Assembly: GCF_040112705.1 (NCBI RefSeq)
Contig: NZ_CP157804.1
Coordinates: 1,916,001 to 1,980,000 of the forward strand
Reading direction: 5' to 3'
Source: Flagellimonas sp. MMG031
GTDB lineage: Bacteria; Bacteroidota; Bacteroidia; Flavobacteriales; Flavobacteriaceae
DNA: 64,000 nucleotides
Shown here piece after piece: positions 1-9,150 of this stretch. Position numbers and translations under genes: made by a program. Position 1 is the first letter of the stretch. Each line of letters begins with the position of its first letter. Under the pieces are notes generated by a model. That model had not been told where the DNA came from, searched no databases, and was given only the letters and a program-made list of their open reading frames with translations.

Positions 1-1262
1 CCCAATTTCCATTTCACGACCTCCGAAGAGATGAAGAACGTGGTGTACGCATTTCCCTTGCCATCAAACTCGGTATGCAATGGCCCAAGGCCACCACTCT
101 TTACCTGTCCTGCCAAAACATCTTCAAAACTCAGGATGGGAATACCATAGGCCTCACCATCAAATTTTTCGCCTTCAATGGCCGCAATCATCTTATCAAA
201 GGAGTGTACAGTCAAGTCTGCGGAGAGTTTCCCGTTTCCGATAATATACTGGCCACTTGGGTCCACATCACAACCGTGTGGCGACTTAGGTGTGGGCAAA
301 AAGTACACTGCTCCGGGCACTTTTAGGGGATCCACGGTCAAGACTTCTTTTTTCATGGTCGTTGTGGCCGTGTGACTGCCTTCGTCATACAAGTTGTGTG
401 CATAATTGGCGGGCATTTTGGTGCCACCGCCATTGTTCACGTATTCCTCGATTTTCTTCCAGTTGACCGCAGCAATAAAATCCTTGTCGTTTTGGGAGGC
501 GTTCACCTCTTGTAGGGTGTGCGCTTCCTCGGTATTGTAGGTAGTGAAAAAGAACCAACCATGGGATTTTCCCCTACCAGGGTGGGAGAGGTCGTAGTTG
601 AAACCGGGCATCAATAATTGGAATTTGAGGTCCATGTGACCATGCTCTGGGTCTACACTGATAAAGGACAAAGACCCTTTAAAATTGCTCTTGTACTCAT
701 TAATGGGCATATCCCGTTGCGGAATGGGCACAGAAAAACGCGTTCCGGCCACCACATACTCTGTATTTTCCGTAATAAAGGAAGAACTGTGGTTACCCGC
801 ACTATTGGGTACTTCGATGATTTCCTCAGTTTCAAAAGTGCTCAGATTGATACGTGCTATCCTTGGGGTGTTGTTACCGTTAATAAAGATCCATCGACCG
901 TCCAATTCCCCATTGGTCTGGGAAATGTCAGGGTGGTGGGCATCATCCCATGGCACAAAACCATGAGAGGTGTTGAGCATAGGTTTGGTTTCTTCTGAAT
1001 ATCCGTATCCGGATGTTGGGAATTGGGAAAAAACAGGAATTTCCTTGAACATTCGTCCAGAAGGCAATCCATACACGGTAAGGTTCCCACTATATCCTCC
1101 TGATAAAAAGGCATAGTATTCGTCCTGCTCACCAGGAGCTACATATACTTTTTCGGCAGCACTCGAAGAGAGCGCCCCATTGGAACTTTGATTCTGTTGA
1201 CCACAAGACGCCAGCATCAGTGCCGCACCCAAGGTCAATATAAAAGGGTTTTTGATTTTCAT
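1..1262 (-). CDS. nosZ: Nitrous-oxide reductase NosZ, clade II, lipoprotein type (3' part outside window)
   Basis: Reduces N2O to N2 outside the cytoplasmic membrane, the last step of denitrification. The frame is open from the ATG at 1260-1262 to the left edge, giving 420 residues of a family usually near 650; the missing part should hold the C-terminal CuA cupredoxin domain. Visible features are a Sec signal ending in a lipobox (LASC, Cys20) rather than a twin-arginine signal, typical of clade II enzymes, and CuZ-type histidines in DDAHH (109-110), SPHG (329) and GPLHTEFD (396). The beta-propeller part looks complete and unbroken. It follows the fasciclin gene by 29 bp and the cytochrome c gene lies upstream, so the three form one operon, presumably continuing into nosL/nosD/nosF/nosY outside the window. 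Identity is near certain; only the C-terminus is unseen. Confidence 0.96.
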   Translation of the reverse strand, partial: MKIKNPFILTLGAALMLASCGQQNQSSNGALSSSAAEKVYVAPGEQDEYYAFLSGGYSGNLTVYGLPSGRMFKEIPVFSQFPTSGYGYSEETKPMLNTSHGFVPWDDAHHPDISQTNGELDGRWIFINGNNTPRIARINLSTFETEEIIEVPNSAGNHSSSFITENTEYVVAGTRFSVPIPQRDMPINEYKSNFKGSLSFISVDPEHGHMDLKFQLLMPGFNYDLSHPGRGKSHGWFFFTTYNTEEAHTLQEVNASQNDKDFIAAVNWKKIEEYVNNGGGTKMPANYAHNLYDEGSHTATTTMKKEVLTVDPLKVPGAVYFLPTPKSPHGCDVDPSGQYIIGNGKLSADLTVHSFDKMIAAIEGEKFDGEAYGIPILSFEDVLAGQVKSGGLGPLHTEFDGKGNAYTTFFISSEVVKWKL

Positions 1263-1291
1263 TGTATCTAGTTTTACTTGTTTTTGATTTA

Positions 1292-1873
1292 TTATTGGCT
1301 AGGAGGCAAGATGACCTTGTCCACCACATGTACAATTCCGTTACCGGCGGAAACACTCGCAATAATCTTTGCGCCACCGACATAGACTTCATTGTCCTTG
1401 ACTTCGACCGCTACATTTTGATTATTGGCCTGGCCCAGCTTTTTGAAATTCTTCAAAAAGTCTTTTGAGTAGTTCCCGGGGGTCACGTGATACTTCAGGA
1501 TATTGGCCAAAGCATCTTTGTTTTCCGGTTTTAGGAGGTCTTCCACTGTCCCAGGGGGGAGCGCATCAAATGCAGCATTGGTAGGGGCAAAAACCATCAA
1601 TGGTCCAGCATTCACCAATGCATTTTCCAGTTCGGCGGCCTGTACTGCGGCCACGAGCGTACTGTGATCGGATGACTTCAAGGCAATTTGAAGTATATTC
1701 GGCGTAGATGCCTCATCTTCAATAAAGGCCTGTCCCTTGTTGCTTTCCAGAACAGCTTCGTCCTGGGTTGGATTCGTTACCTCTTTTTTCTCTTGAGATT
1801 CATTTTTGCAGCTTCCGAGGATTACGGACAGGGCTAATAATCCAAGCATGCTAAGTTTTAAGGTTGATTTCAT
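1292..1873 (-). CDS. Fasciclin (FAS1) domain lipoprotein of the nos operon
   Basis: 193 residues: a lipoprotein signal (lipobox LGSC, Cys22), a short charged linker, then one FAS1 domain (about 55-193) with the H1-type block VFAPTNAAF and a C-terminal block ending in IVHVVDKVILPP. FAS1 domains are extracellular adhesion or protein-interaction modules; no catalytic role is known. The gene sits 5 bp downstream of the cytochrome c gene and 29 bp upstream of nosZ on the same strand, so it is co-transcribed with N2O reductase. A periplasmic scaffold or electron-transfer partner role is inference from position only. Confidence 0.85.
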   Translation of the reverse strand: MKSTLKLSMLGLLALSVILGSCKNESQEKKEVTNPTQDEAVLESNKGQAFIEDEASTPNILQIALKSSDHSTLVAAVQAAELENALVNAGPLMVFAPTNAAFDALPPGTVEDLLKPENKDALANILKYHVTPGNYSKDFLKNFKKLGQANNQNVAVEVKDNEVYVGGAKIIASVSAGNGIVHVVDKVILPPSQ

Positions 1874-1878
1874 AAAGT

Positions 1879-2388
1879 CTATTTTAAAGTTCTAAAGTAT
1901 TCGAGGATTGCTCTTGCCTGATCTTCGGTAAGTCCTTGGTTGGACATGGGCGATCCATTGAATTCCTTTAAAAGATCATTGGCCAAAGGGTCTTTTTGAA
2001 CCATTTCTTGTGGATTCAAAATCATGTTCATTACCCATTCCGGGGTCCTTCTTTCCAAAATGCCATTGGGCGGTGGACCGATGAATTTTTTTCCGATCCT
2101 ATGGCAGGCCAAGCACATTTGGTCATACACTTTTTTGCCCTCTGCCGCCATGGCTTGGTCGATTTCCGGGTCTAGGTCAACCGATTTAACGGGCCCTACA
2201 CCTTTGGTGGACAGGTCGACCCTTTCGGAAGCTTTTACCACATCGGTTGAGGTCTGGGCGGGCTGTTCCGTGGGAGCCTTTTTGCGTTCCACGCTAAAAC
2301 CCTCATCCTTTTTTGATTCTTTTTTTCCTCCACATGCCATCATGATGAGGGCGAGTAGAAGTGTTATTCCTTTTATGGTTGCTTTCAT
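1879..2388 (-). CDS. Monohaem cytochrome c lipoprotein, first gene of the nos operon
   Basis: 169 residues with a lipobox (MMAC, Cys19), a charged spacer of about 55 residues and a class I cytochrome c domain. The haem site is CLACH (C92, C95, H96); the likely axial methionine is M148 in GSPMSN. Such cytochromes carry electrons in the periplasm, and a place at the head of a clade II nos operon suggests it donates electrons to NosZ, probably from a quinol-oxidising complex. Its start lies 63 bp from the centre of a CRP/FNR-like palindrome (2445-2458), and a perfect TAnnTTTG element on the minus strand lies 33 bp from that centre, so this is probably the first gene of the transcript. Confidence 0.88.
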   Translation of the reverse strand: MKATIKGITLLLALIMMACGGKKESKKDEGFSVERKKAPTEQPAQTSTDVVKASERVDLSTKGVGPVKSVDLDPEIDQAMAAEGKKVYDQMCLACHRIGKKFIGPPPNGILERRTPEWVMNMILNPQEMVQKDPLANDLLKEFNGSPMSNQGLTEDQARAILEYFRTLK

Positions 2389-2414
2389 GGCATAAATGAT
2401 TATGAATTATGGTT

Positions 2415-2488
2415 CAAAAGTATAGTGGTCAAAACACCTATAACATGATTTAAGTCATAAAAAGGATAAAAATATCTTTTAATCTTTG
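2415..2488. promoter_or_regulatory. Bidirectional CRP/FNR-like operator with two matched -7 elements (nos / rrf2)
   Basis: The palindrome aTGATttaaGTCAt occupies 2445-2458 (centre 2451.5). On the minus strand TACTTTTG at 2415-2422 matches the Bacteroidota -7 consensus TAnnTTTG exactly, with its centre 33 bp from the palindrome centre. On the plus strand AATCTTTG at 2481-2488 is a 7/8 match, also 33 bp away. A regulator bound here would be near -41 for both the nos operon and the Rrf2 gene. The motif recurs in six intergenic places in the stress cluster. Confidence 0.7.
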
Positions 2489-2504
2489 ATTTCGATTTAA
2501 AACA

Positions 2505-2936
2505 ATGCTTTCCAACTCATCAAAATATGCCATAAAAGGAGTGCTATATCTGGCGCTGAACTCCGATGAGGACCATAAGATCATGGTGAGGGATATTTTT
2601 GATGCCGTTCATGTTCCCGAAGCTTATTTGGCCAAATTACTACAGGAGCTTTCCAAGAAAGGGGTTATTTCTTCCATGCGAGGCCCCAAGGGAGGTTTTT
2701 ATCTCAGTGAGGAAGACCGAAAGGGTACCTTGATGGATATCGTTCGCGTTATTGATGGCGAGAAAAGGGTACATTCCTGTGTTATGGGCAGTCGAAGCTG
2801 TGATGTGGACAATCCATGCGTACTCCACAAACATGTGGGGGACGCAACTTCCAACTTCATCAAGGTGTTGGAGCAGACCACCATTCTCGACCTAATTGAA
2901 GGAAAGCGCGATGTGGAAGAATTTTTTCCATCTTAG
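2505..2936 (+). CDS. Rrf2-family transcription regulator with three-cysteine Fe-S site (NsrR/IscR-like)
   Basis: 143 residues. The N-terminal winged helix (about 1-65) has the Rrf2 hallmark LAKLLQELSKKGVISSMRGP followed by KGGF. Cys92, Cys99 and Cys105 form a C-X6-C-X5-C pattern in the place where NsrR and IscR bind an Fe-S cluster. Family members sense NO or Fe-S status and usually repress. Divergence from a nos operon with a shared promoter region suggests control of N2O/NO respiration; I infer an NsrR-like NO sensor but cannot separate it from IscR-like proteins on sequence alone. It probably acts together with the CRP/FNR-like factor that binds 2445-2458. Confidence 0.88.
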   Translation: MLSNSSKYAIKGVLYLALNSDEDHKIMVRDIFDAVHVPEAYLAKLLQELSKKGVISSMRGPKGGFYLSEEDRKGTLMDIVRVIDGEKRVHSCVMGSRSCDVDNPCVLHKHVGDATSNFIKVLEQTTILDLIEGKRDVEEFFPS

Positions 2937-3106
2937 TCAAAGTGATGTAAAAACCATCGACTTCCCGTATTTTTGTGTGGAATCTTGCAATCGATTTCAA
3001 TGTACGACCAAAGTCTGCCATCGAAATGTTATTCTAAAATATATACTTTGAAGTCGGTTTTTTGGATGAACAGATTCAAAAACCTTTATTGAACAAACCT
3101 TGCATC

Positions 3107-5863
3107 ATGCTATTTAGGCTCTTATCCATCGCATTGTGCCTCATCTGTTTTTCGGCTAACGGACAGCAATTATTGCCGCCTATCCAAAACTTCCGATTAT
3201 TGGACTACAATGGGGGCAGTAAAAATTGGGATGTTTCTGTCAACACCAATGGAGAACTCTTTGTGGCAAACAACAAAGGTCTTTTGCATTACAACGGTGA
3301 GGAATGGTCCCTCAATAAACTTCCCAACAATACCATCATTCGCTCCGTGGAGTGCATAGGTGATAAGGTGTACACGGGTTCCTACGAAGAATTTGGATAC
3401 TGGACCAAGAATGAGTTTGGAGATTATGGGTATACCTCGCTGACCCATTTGATCAAGGGCCACACCTTTACCAGCGAGGAGTTTTGGGAAATTTTTCCAT
3501 CGAAGGATGGTAAGGTGATGTTCCGTTCGTTTTCTTCCATCTATGCCTATTCAAACGAGGCCATAACCGTGGTGGAGCCTCCATTTGTGGTGTCGGATTT
3601 TATTGAATTCGACAATAGGCTCATCGTCGCGGCGGGGACAATCGGACTTTATGAAATAAAGGAAGGACATCAAATTGCCTTACCCAATCAAGAGCTTCTG
3701 GCAGGCAAGACCGTGAACGACATGACCATTTTCAATGACCAGCTCTTGATCGGAACTAAATTGCATGGTTGTTTCCTGTATGATGGAAATACACTAAAAC
3801 CTTGGTCTGCTCCCATAAACGATGAGCTCAAACAACACCAATTAAACAAGATTACCCTTTTGGACGATGGATTTTTGGGATTTGGGACCATTAAAAATGG
3901 GATGTACCTCTACGATTCCAACAAACGCACGTATCGCATCCTCAATCGCGAGTCAGGTCTGCAAAACAATACGGTATTGTCTTCCATGGTCTTTAATGAA
4001 CAGTTATGGTTGGGATTGGACAATGGTATCGCACGTGTGAGGCTTAACAATCCGATATCCTATTACACGGATTATACAGGAACCTTGGGTATGGTCTACG
4101 ATATTGCCTGGTTCAACGAAAAGTTGTTTTTGGGAAGCAATACGGGAGTGTTTTATTTTGATGGAAACCAACTCCAGTTTGTTAAGGGTTCCCAAGGCCA
4201 TGTTTGGGATTTGGAGGTGGTGGAGGGCGATTTGCTCTGTGGGCATAATACGGGTACCTACAAGGTGACGGAAAATAGTTTTGAAAAGATCAGCGACATT
4301 TCTGGAGGATACCAATTGATCAAGGTCCCCGACCAAAATGCCACATATGTCCAAGGAACCTACAATGGCCTGGCAAGATTTCAAAAAATGGGCAACGGTA
4401 GGTGGAACGTGACCAAAATTCAAGGATATGATGCTCCAATAAAACAACTGTGTTTTGAAACTCCCAACATTCTTTGGGTGGCCCATCCGTACAAAGGTTT
4501 TTACAGGGCACATTTCGCTAGTACCGAGTATGACCGCTTGGATGAGCTTCAGGAGTTTATGCACCAAGATGCACCCAGTGAGTACAATGTAAAACTCTAC
4601 AACATTAAAAACCATATCGTACTTAACAGTGAGGGGCAATGGTATACGTACAATCCCATTACCGATAGGATGGAAGCCTTTGACGAATTCAGAAACTATC
4701 GGGAAAAGGAATTGCTCTTTTTCGATGATTCCTATTATTGGTTTGTGGATGATGATGAACAAAAAGCCATCATTTACACCAATCTCAAAGCTGATAGCCT
4801 GATGATAACGGACCTTCCGTTGCGCGAGCGATTGGCTCCAGATTCCCAAAATGTGGTGAAGATCAATGACAGTATTTCATATATCACTTTAACGGACGGT
4901 TTTGCCAAGGTCACCGATCCCGGATTCAAGAGTTTTTCCAATCTTCAAAACCTTCCGGTTCCTTATTTTGAGGTATTGCTTGATCAAAAGACCAAACACT
5001 CGGTTGTTGATGGTCTCGTTGAGATTCCGTTCAAGGATTCACAGGCAATTACCGTTGAAGTGGTATCCCCAGAGTATATCTCACCTCATTTTTACTATGA
5101 ATTGGAAGGGCCAAAGGAATATTCGGAATATACTGAAAGTGGTGCCATCAATTTTCAAAACCTGCCTTTCGGAGAATATACTCTTCGGGTTGCGACCGCG
5201 GGCATGGACAATTCCGTCTCCGAGTTCAATACATTGCGCTTCGAAATTGCCCCACCTTGGTACTTTTCATGGTGGAGCCTTTTTCTCTATGCAGCATTGG
5301 GGCTATTGACCGTGTTCATCGTTAGAGGTTACAATAGGAGAAAATTGGACAGGAAGCGTCGTGAATTGGAAGAGCGGATGGTCAGGGAGCAAAAAGAGCG
5401 TATGGCCAAGCTGGAAAAGGAGGAACTCGCCAAGGAAATCAAACTGAAAAAGAACGAGCTGGCCAGCACCACCTTGAACATCGCCCGAAAAAACGAGATG
5501 ATGTTGGAATTAAAGAACATGTTGGTGATGAACAAGGATAAGTTTCCGAATTCCCAGCGGTACCGATCTTTTATCAAGCAGCTTAATAGTTCCATTGAGG
5601 ATAAGGAAGATTGGAAACGTTTCGAGGTTAATTTTAAGGAGCTACATCAGGATTTTTTCGAAAGATTGCTCAAATCCTATCCTTCCTTGACTCCAAAAGA
5701 TCTTAAACTATGCGCCTACCTGAAGATGAACCTGACCACAAAGGAGATTGCACCATTAATGGGAATTACCATAAGGGGTGTTGAAATACATCGCTATCGC
5801 TTGCGGAAAAAACTGGATATGGACAGTTCGGAAAACCTTTCCAATTTCCTTATCACTTTTTAG
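3107..5863 (+). CDS. Membrane-spanning sensor regulator: beta-propeller, Y_Y_Y domain, TM, coiled coil, LuxR-type HTH
   Basis: About 918 residues. I use the ATG at 3107 because it begins a clear signal peptide (MLFRLLSIALCLICFSANG); the upstream TTG at 3062 would bury it. A long N-terminal part made of repeated strands such as LFVANNKGLLHYNGE is a two-component-regulator-type propeller, followed by a Y_Y_Y-like domain, one membrane helix (WWSLFLYAALGLLTVFIV), a strongly charged coiled coil rich in K and E, and a C-terminal LuxR/GerE-like HTH (LTPKDLKLCAYLKMNLTTKEIA). There is no histidine kinase or receiver domain, so signal passes straight from periplasm to DNA binding. It stands just before the susC gene on the same strand and is most likely the PUL activator, sensing an oligosaccharide. 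Confidence 0.88.
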   Translation: MLFRLLSIALCLICFSANGQQLLPPIQNFRLLDYNGGSKNWDVSVNTNGELFVANNKGLLHYNGEEWSLNKLPNNTIIRSVECIGDKVYTGSYEEFGYWTKNEFGDYGYTSLTHLIKGHTFTSEEFWEIFPSKDGKVMFRSFSSIYAYSNEAITVVEPPFVVSDFIEFDNRLIVAAGTIGLYEIKEGHQIALPNQELLAGKTVNDMTIFNDQLLIGTKLHGCFLYDGNTLKPWSAPINDELKQHQLNKITLLDDGFLGFGTIKNGMYLYDSNKRTYRILNRESGLQNNTVLSSMVFNEQLWLGLDNGIARVRLNNPISYYTDYTGTLGMVYDIAWFNEKLFLGSNTGVFYFDGNQLQFVKGSQGHVWDLEVVEGDLLCGHNTGTYKVTENSFEKISDISGGYQLIKVPDQNATYVQGTYNGLARFQKMGNGRWNVTKIQGYDAPIKQLCFETPNILWVAHPYKGFYRAHFASTEYDRLDELQEFMHQDAPSEYNVKLYNIKNHIVLNSEGQWYTYNPITDRMEAFDEFRNYREKELLFFDDSYYWFVDDDEQKAIIYTNLKADSLMITDLPLRERLAPDSQNVVKINDSISYITLTDGFAKVTDPGFKSFSNLQNLPVPYFEVLLDQKTKHSVVDGLVEIPFKDSQAITVEVVSPEYISPHFYYELEGPKEYSEYTESGAINFQNLPFGEYTLRVATAGMDNSVSEFNTLRFEIAPPWYFSWWSLFLYAALGLLTVFIVRGYNRRKLDRKRRELEERMVREQKERMAKLEKEELAKEIKLKKNELASTTLNIARKNEMMLELKNMLVMNKDKFPNSQRYRSFIKQLNSSIEDKEDWKRFEVNFKELHQDFFERLLKSYPSLTPKDLKLCAYLKMNLTTKEIAPLMGITIRGVEIHRYRLRKKLDMDSSENLSNFLITF

Positions 5864-6097
5864 GGGCTCGATACTTCTCTTTTTAGTGCCGTTTTAGTCA
5901 ATTTTCGTACTACATCAACACTACATCACAATGTTAATTCTTTTTACATCAATGCTGCATGGAACTACTGCAAACGTCGTGAAATAAGGCTTTCCAGCGA
6001 TTCTTTAAATGATGTATTTTTTATGTATGCCCATATCTCCCTAAACCTTTAACGCTTTGTTAATTTAGTAAAAATCTAACTCAATTTTTGCACAATT

Positions 6098-9000
6098 ATG
6101 AAAATTAAAAGCAAACTATTGCTAATGTCGTTTTTGTTGTTTCAAGGCCTTCTCTTGGCACAAAACAATATAACGATTTCGGGTACGGTTCTGGACAGTC
6201 AGGGTCAACCGTTGCCAGGGGCAAGCGTGGTGCTTCAAGGCACTACTACAGGAATCCAAACGGACTTTGATGGAAACTATCGTTTGGAGAATGTTCCAAG
6301 TAACGGAACTTTGGTCTTCAGTTACGTTGGATTTACCACTCAAAACATACCCATTACCAATAGAACCACTATTGATGTCACGCTGCAGGAAGACACCCAG
6401 AGCTTGGACGAGGTGGTCGTTGTAGGGTATGGAACACAAAAGAAAGCCGATTTAACGGGTTCCATTGCGACAGTGGATGCCGAGGAGATCGAAAAAACAC
6501 CTTCTGCCAACCCCGTGCAGTCACTGCAAGGTAAGGTGGCAGGTGTGCAAATAGTTACGCCCGGCTCGCCAGGTGCCTCTCCTACGGTAAGAATTCGTGG
6601 ATTGGGTACCTATTCCGATGCTACCAGCCTATTATATGTAGTAGATGGTATGTTCTATAGCAATATTGATTTTTTGAACCCAAATGATATCAAATCGATG
6701 AACGTCCTAAAGGATGCTTCATCTTCAGCTATTTATGGAGTGAGGGCTGCCAACGGTGTAATCATTATTGAAACCAAGTCGGGCGGAAAAAACAGGAAGC
6801 CAAGTATCGAGTACAATGGATATACCGGGGTTCAACGGGCACAGAACGTTTTGCAAATGGCCAACGCCGAACAATTTGTAACCATGGCCGTGGAATCTGG
6901 ATCACAGGCAGATGTACAGTTTATCCTAAATGCCATGCAGCGCTTTGGTAGGAGCAGGGTCAATCCCAATGTTCCCGATGTGAACACAGATTGGTACGAT
7001 GAGATCATTCGCGATGGATTGATACAGAACCACAGTATAAGCGTTACCGGTGGCACGGAGAACGTATCCTACTCCTTGGGAACCAACTACTTCTCCCAAG
7101 AAGGTCTTTTGGATATGAAAAATGAATACGAAAGGTTCAACATACGTTCCAAACTGGACGTGGATATTATGGACAACCTTAGAATGGGTGTCAATACCGT
7201 TTTTAGTAATGCCACACAGCAGACTCCAGAAAACTCTGCATGGTTCAAGGCATATTTTGCCGTTCCGATTCTTCCCATTTTTGATGACCTGAATACCGAG
7301 GCAACGCCGACCCGCTACGCCAATGCACAGGCCCTGGGCTACAGGGGAACGCAAAACCCTTTCCCCGATATGGATTACAACGACAACAGGTTGAAAATCC
7401 GTAAGCTCTTGGCCAATATCTATTTGGAAACCGACTTGATCAAGGATAAACTTACCTTTAAGACCGCTTATAATGTCGATTTTTCCGCCCTTGAGGAGCG
7501 CTATGTAAACCTCCCCTACAATATGGGCTTTGGTGATCAACGTATATCGTCTATCAATAGAAGGCAAAACAATTTCTTCAATCAGATTTGGGACAACCTT
7601 TTGACTTATACCGATACCTATGCCGAAGACCACAATGTAACCGTTCTGGCCGGTACATCCTTCAGGGATGAGGCGGCCAATAGGTTCCAGGCCACAGGTA
7701 CTGATATTGCCGGAATCAATTATGAAACATCTTGGTATCTGGATTTTGCCGATCCGTTGTCCTTCAACAATAACGTCGGAGAAAACAACCAAAGAATCTA
7801 CGGACAATCCTATTTTGGAAGGGTTTCCTATAACTTTAAAAACCGTTACCTTCTATACGGAACCTTTAGGGCAGATCGCTCGTCCAAATTCACAAAGGAG
7901 CAATGGGGCTATTTCCCTTCCGTTGGTGCAGGCTGGGTGATTTCACAGGAGCCGTTCATGGAAAATGTTGGTTTCTTTGACTTTTTAAAGGTAAGAGCCG
8001 CTTGGGGCCGTTTAGGGAACGACAATGTTCCTGCAAGCTCAGGGGCCAATACCATTTCCAATCAAACGGTTGACCTTGGCGATACGCCCAACACGGGGGT
8101 TACCGCTACCAGTACTTTTACAGACCTGACTTGGGAAGTAGTGGAAGAATTGGATTTCGGTTTCAATATGAACATCTTGAACAACCGATTATCCGTTGAA
8201 GCCGATTACTATATCCGTGATACGGAGGATGCCATTATGCCCGTCTATATTCCGATTGCCAATCAGACGGTATCAAGGAATTCGGGCGTTATCCGTAACT
8301 CTGGGGTTGAGGTGGCCCTCAACTGGAGTGATCAGATTGCTCCGGATTTCACCTACACCGTGGGTGCCAACTTCACCACGGTTAAGAACGAAGCTATACA
8401 AATTGAGGATGAAAGCGGCTATATCGATTCTGGTTCGGCCGAGTTTAGACAACGAACCATCGAAGGGGAGCCCTTATATGCTTTCTATGGGTACGAAACC
8501 GTAGGAGTCTATCAAAACCAGGCCCAAATTGATGCCGACCCAGTTGCGCAGAATGCAATTGCGGAAGGACAGGACATTCAGCCCGGGTACTTTATATTTA
8601 AGGACAGGGATGGTGATGGCGCCATTACCGATCAGGATAGGACCGTATTGGGTTCTTTCCTTCCAAAATTCACCTATGGAGGTAATATTGGACTTAATTA
8701 TAAGGACTTCGGATTCTCCATGAATTTCTACGGACAGTCAGGGAACAAAATCCTGAACAGAAAAAGAGGAGAGGTCATTTTTACAAACGATACCAACATG
8801 GATGCCGACCTGGCCAAAAACCGTTGGAACGGGGAAGGCTCCACCAATAGTTATCCTTCTTCCGCAGGACTAAGGGACAGTTGGAACCAAAGGTTGAGCA
8901 ACTTTTGGGTAGAGGACGGTGACTTCTTCAGAATACAGAACATACAATTGGCATACACGCTTCGCGGCGATAAACTAAAGGGTAACATGCCCGACTTTAA

Positions 9001-9136
9001 ATTCACATTGACCGCTGAGAGGCCATTGACCATTTTCAGCTACAATGGGTTTAATCCAGAAGTTTCAGACGGGGTCGACAGACAAACTTACCCTGTACCG
9101 GCAATTTACACCGTTGGTGTTAATGTTAAACTATAA
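6098..9136 (+). CDS. SusC-like TonB-dependent outer-membrane transporter
   Basis: 1012 residues: signal peptide ending near LLLAQ, a carboxypeptidase-D regulatory-like domain (ISGTVLDSQGQPLPGASVVL, about 25-105), a TonB box region (SLDEVVVVGYGTQKKADLTGSI), a plug domain with the SusC signature LYVVDGMFY, and a long beta-barrel ending in aromatic/hydrophobic residues (YTVGVNVKL). It imports oligosaccharides using TonB energy, in complex with the SusD-like lipoprotein 14 bp downstream. Length and domain order are normal for the family. Which glycan it carries cannot be read from the protein; the enzymes downstream suggest a beta-glucose-containing, partly sulfated polymer. Confidence 0.96.
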   Translation: MKIKSKLLLMSFLLFQGLLLAQNNITISGTVLDSQGQPLPGASVVLQGTTTGIQTDFDGNYRLENVPSNGTLVFSYVGFTTQNIPITNRTTIDVTLQEDTQSLDEVVVVGYGTQKKADLTGSIATVDAEEIEKTPSANPVQSLQGKVAGVQIVTPGSPGASPTVRIRGLGTYSDATSLLYVVDGMFYSNIDFLNPNDIKSMNVLKDASSSAIYGVRAANGVIIIETKSGGKNRKPSIEYNGYTGVQRAQNVLQMANAEQFVTMAVESGSQADVQFILNAMQRFGRSRVNPNVPDVNTDWYDEIIRDGLIQNHSISVTGGTENVSYSLGTNYFSQEGLLDMKNEYERFNIRSKLDVDIMDNLRMGVNTVFSNATQQTPENSAWFKAYFAVPILPIFDDLNTEATPTRYANAQALGYRGTQNPFPDMDYNDNRLKIRKLLANIYLETDLIKDKLTFKTAYNVDFSALEERYVNLPYNMGFGDQRISSINRRQNNFFNQIWDNLLTYTDTYAEDHNVTVLAGTSFRDEAANRFQATGTDIAGINYETSWYLDFADPLSFNNNVGENNQRIYGQSYFGRVSYNFKNRYLLYGTFRADRSSKFTKEQWGYFPSVGAGWVISQEPFMENVGFFDFLKVRAAWGRLGNDNVPASSGANTISNQTVDLGDTPNTGVTATSTFTDLTWEVVEELDFGFNMNILNNRLSVEADYYIRDTEDAIMPVYIPIANQTVSRNSGVIRNSGVEVALNWSDQIAPDFTYTVGANFTTVKNEAIQIEDESGYIDSGSAEFRQRTIEGEPLYAFYGYETVGVYQNQAQIDADPVAQNAIAEGQDIQPGYFIFKDRDGDGAITDQDRTVLGSFLPKFTYGGNIGLNYKDFGFSMNFYGQSGNKILNRKRGEVIFTNDTNMDADLAKNRWNGEGSTNSYPSSAGLRDSWNQRLSNFWVEDGDFFRIQNIQLAYTLRGDKLKGNMPDFKFTLTAERPLTIFSYNGFNPEVSDGVDRQTYPVPAIYTVGVNVKL

Positions 9137-9150
9137 AAAAGAAAATTGAG

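Noticed and set aside
4004..4849. Open frame of 281 codons on the minus strand
   Set aside because: Lies inside the sensor regulator gene; residue pattern is complementary to its codons and has no domain or start context.
6926..7807. Open frame of 293 codons on the minus strand
   Set aside because: Antisense of susC, without any recognisable motif.
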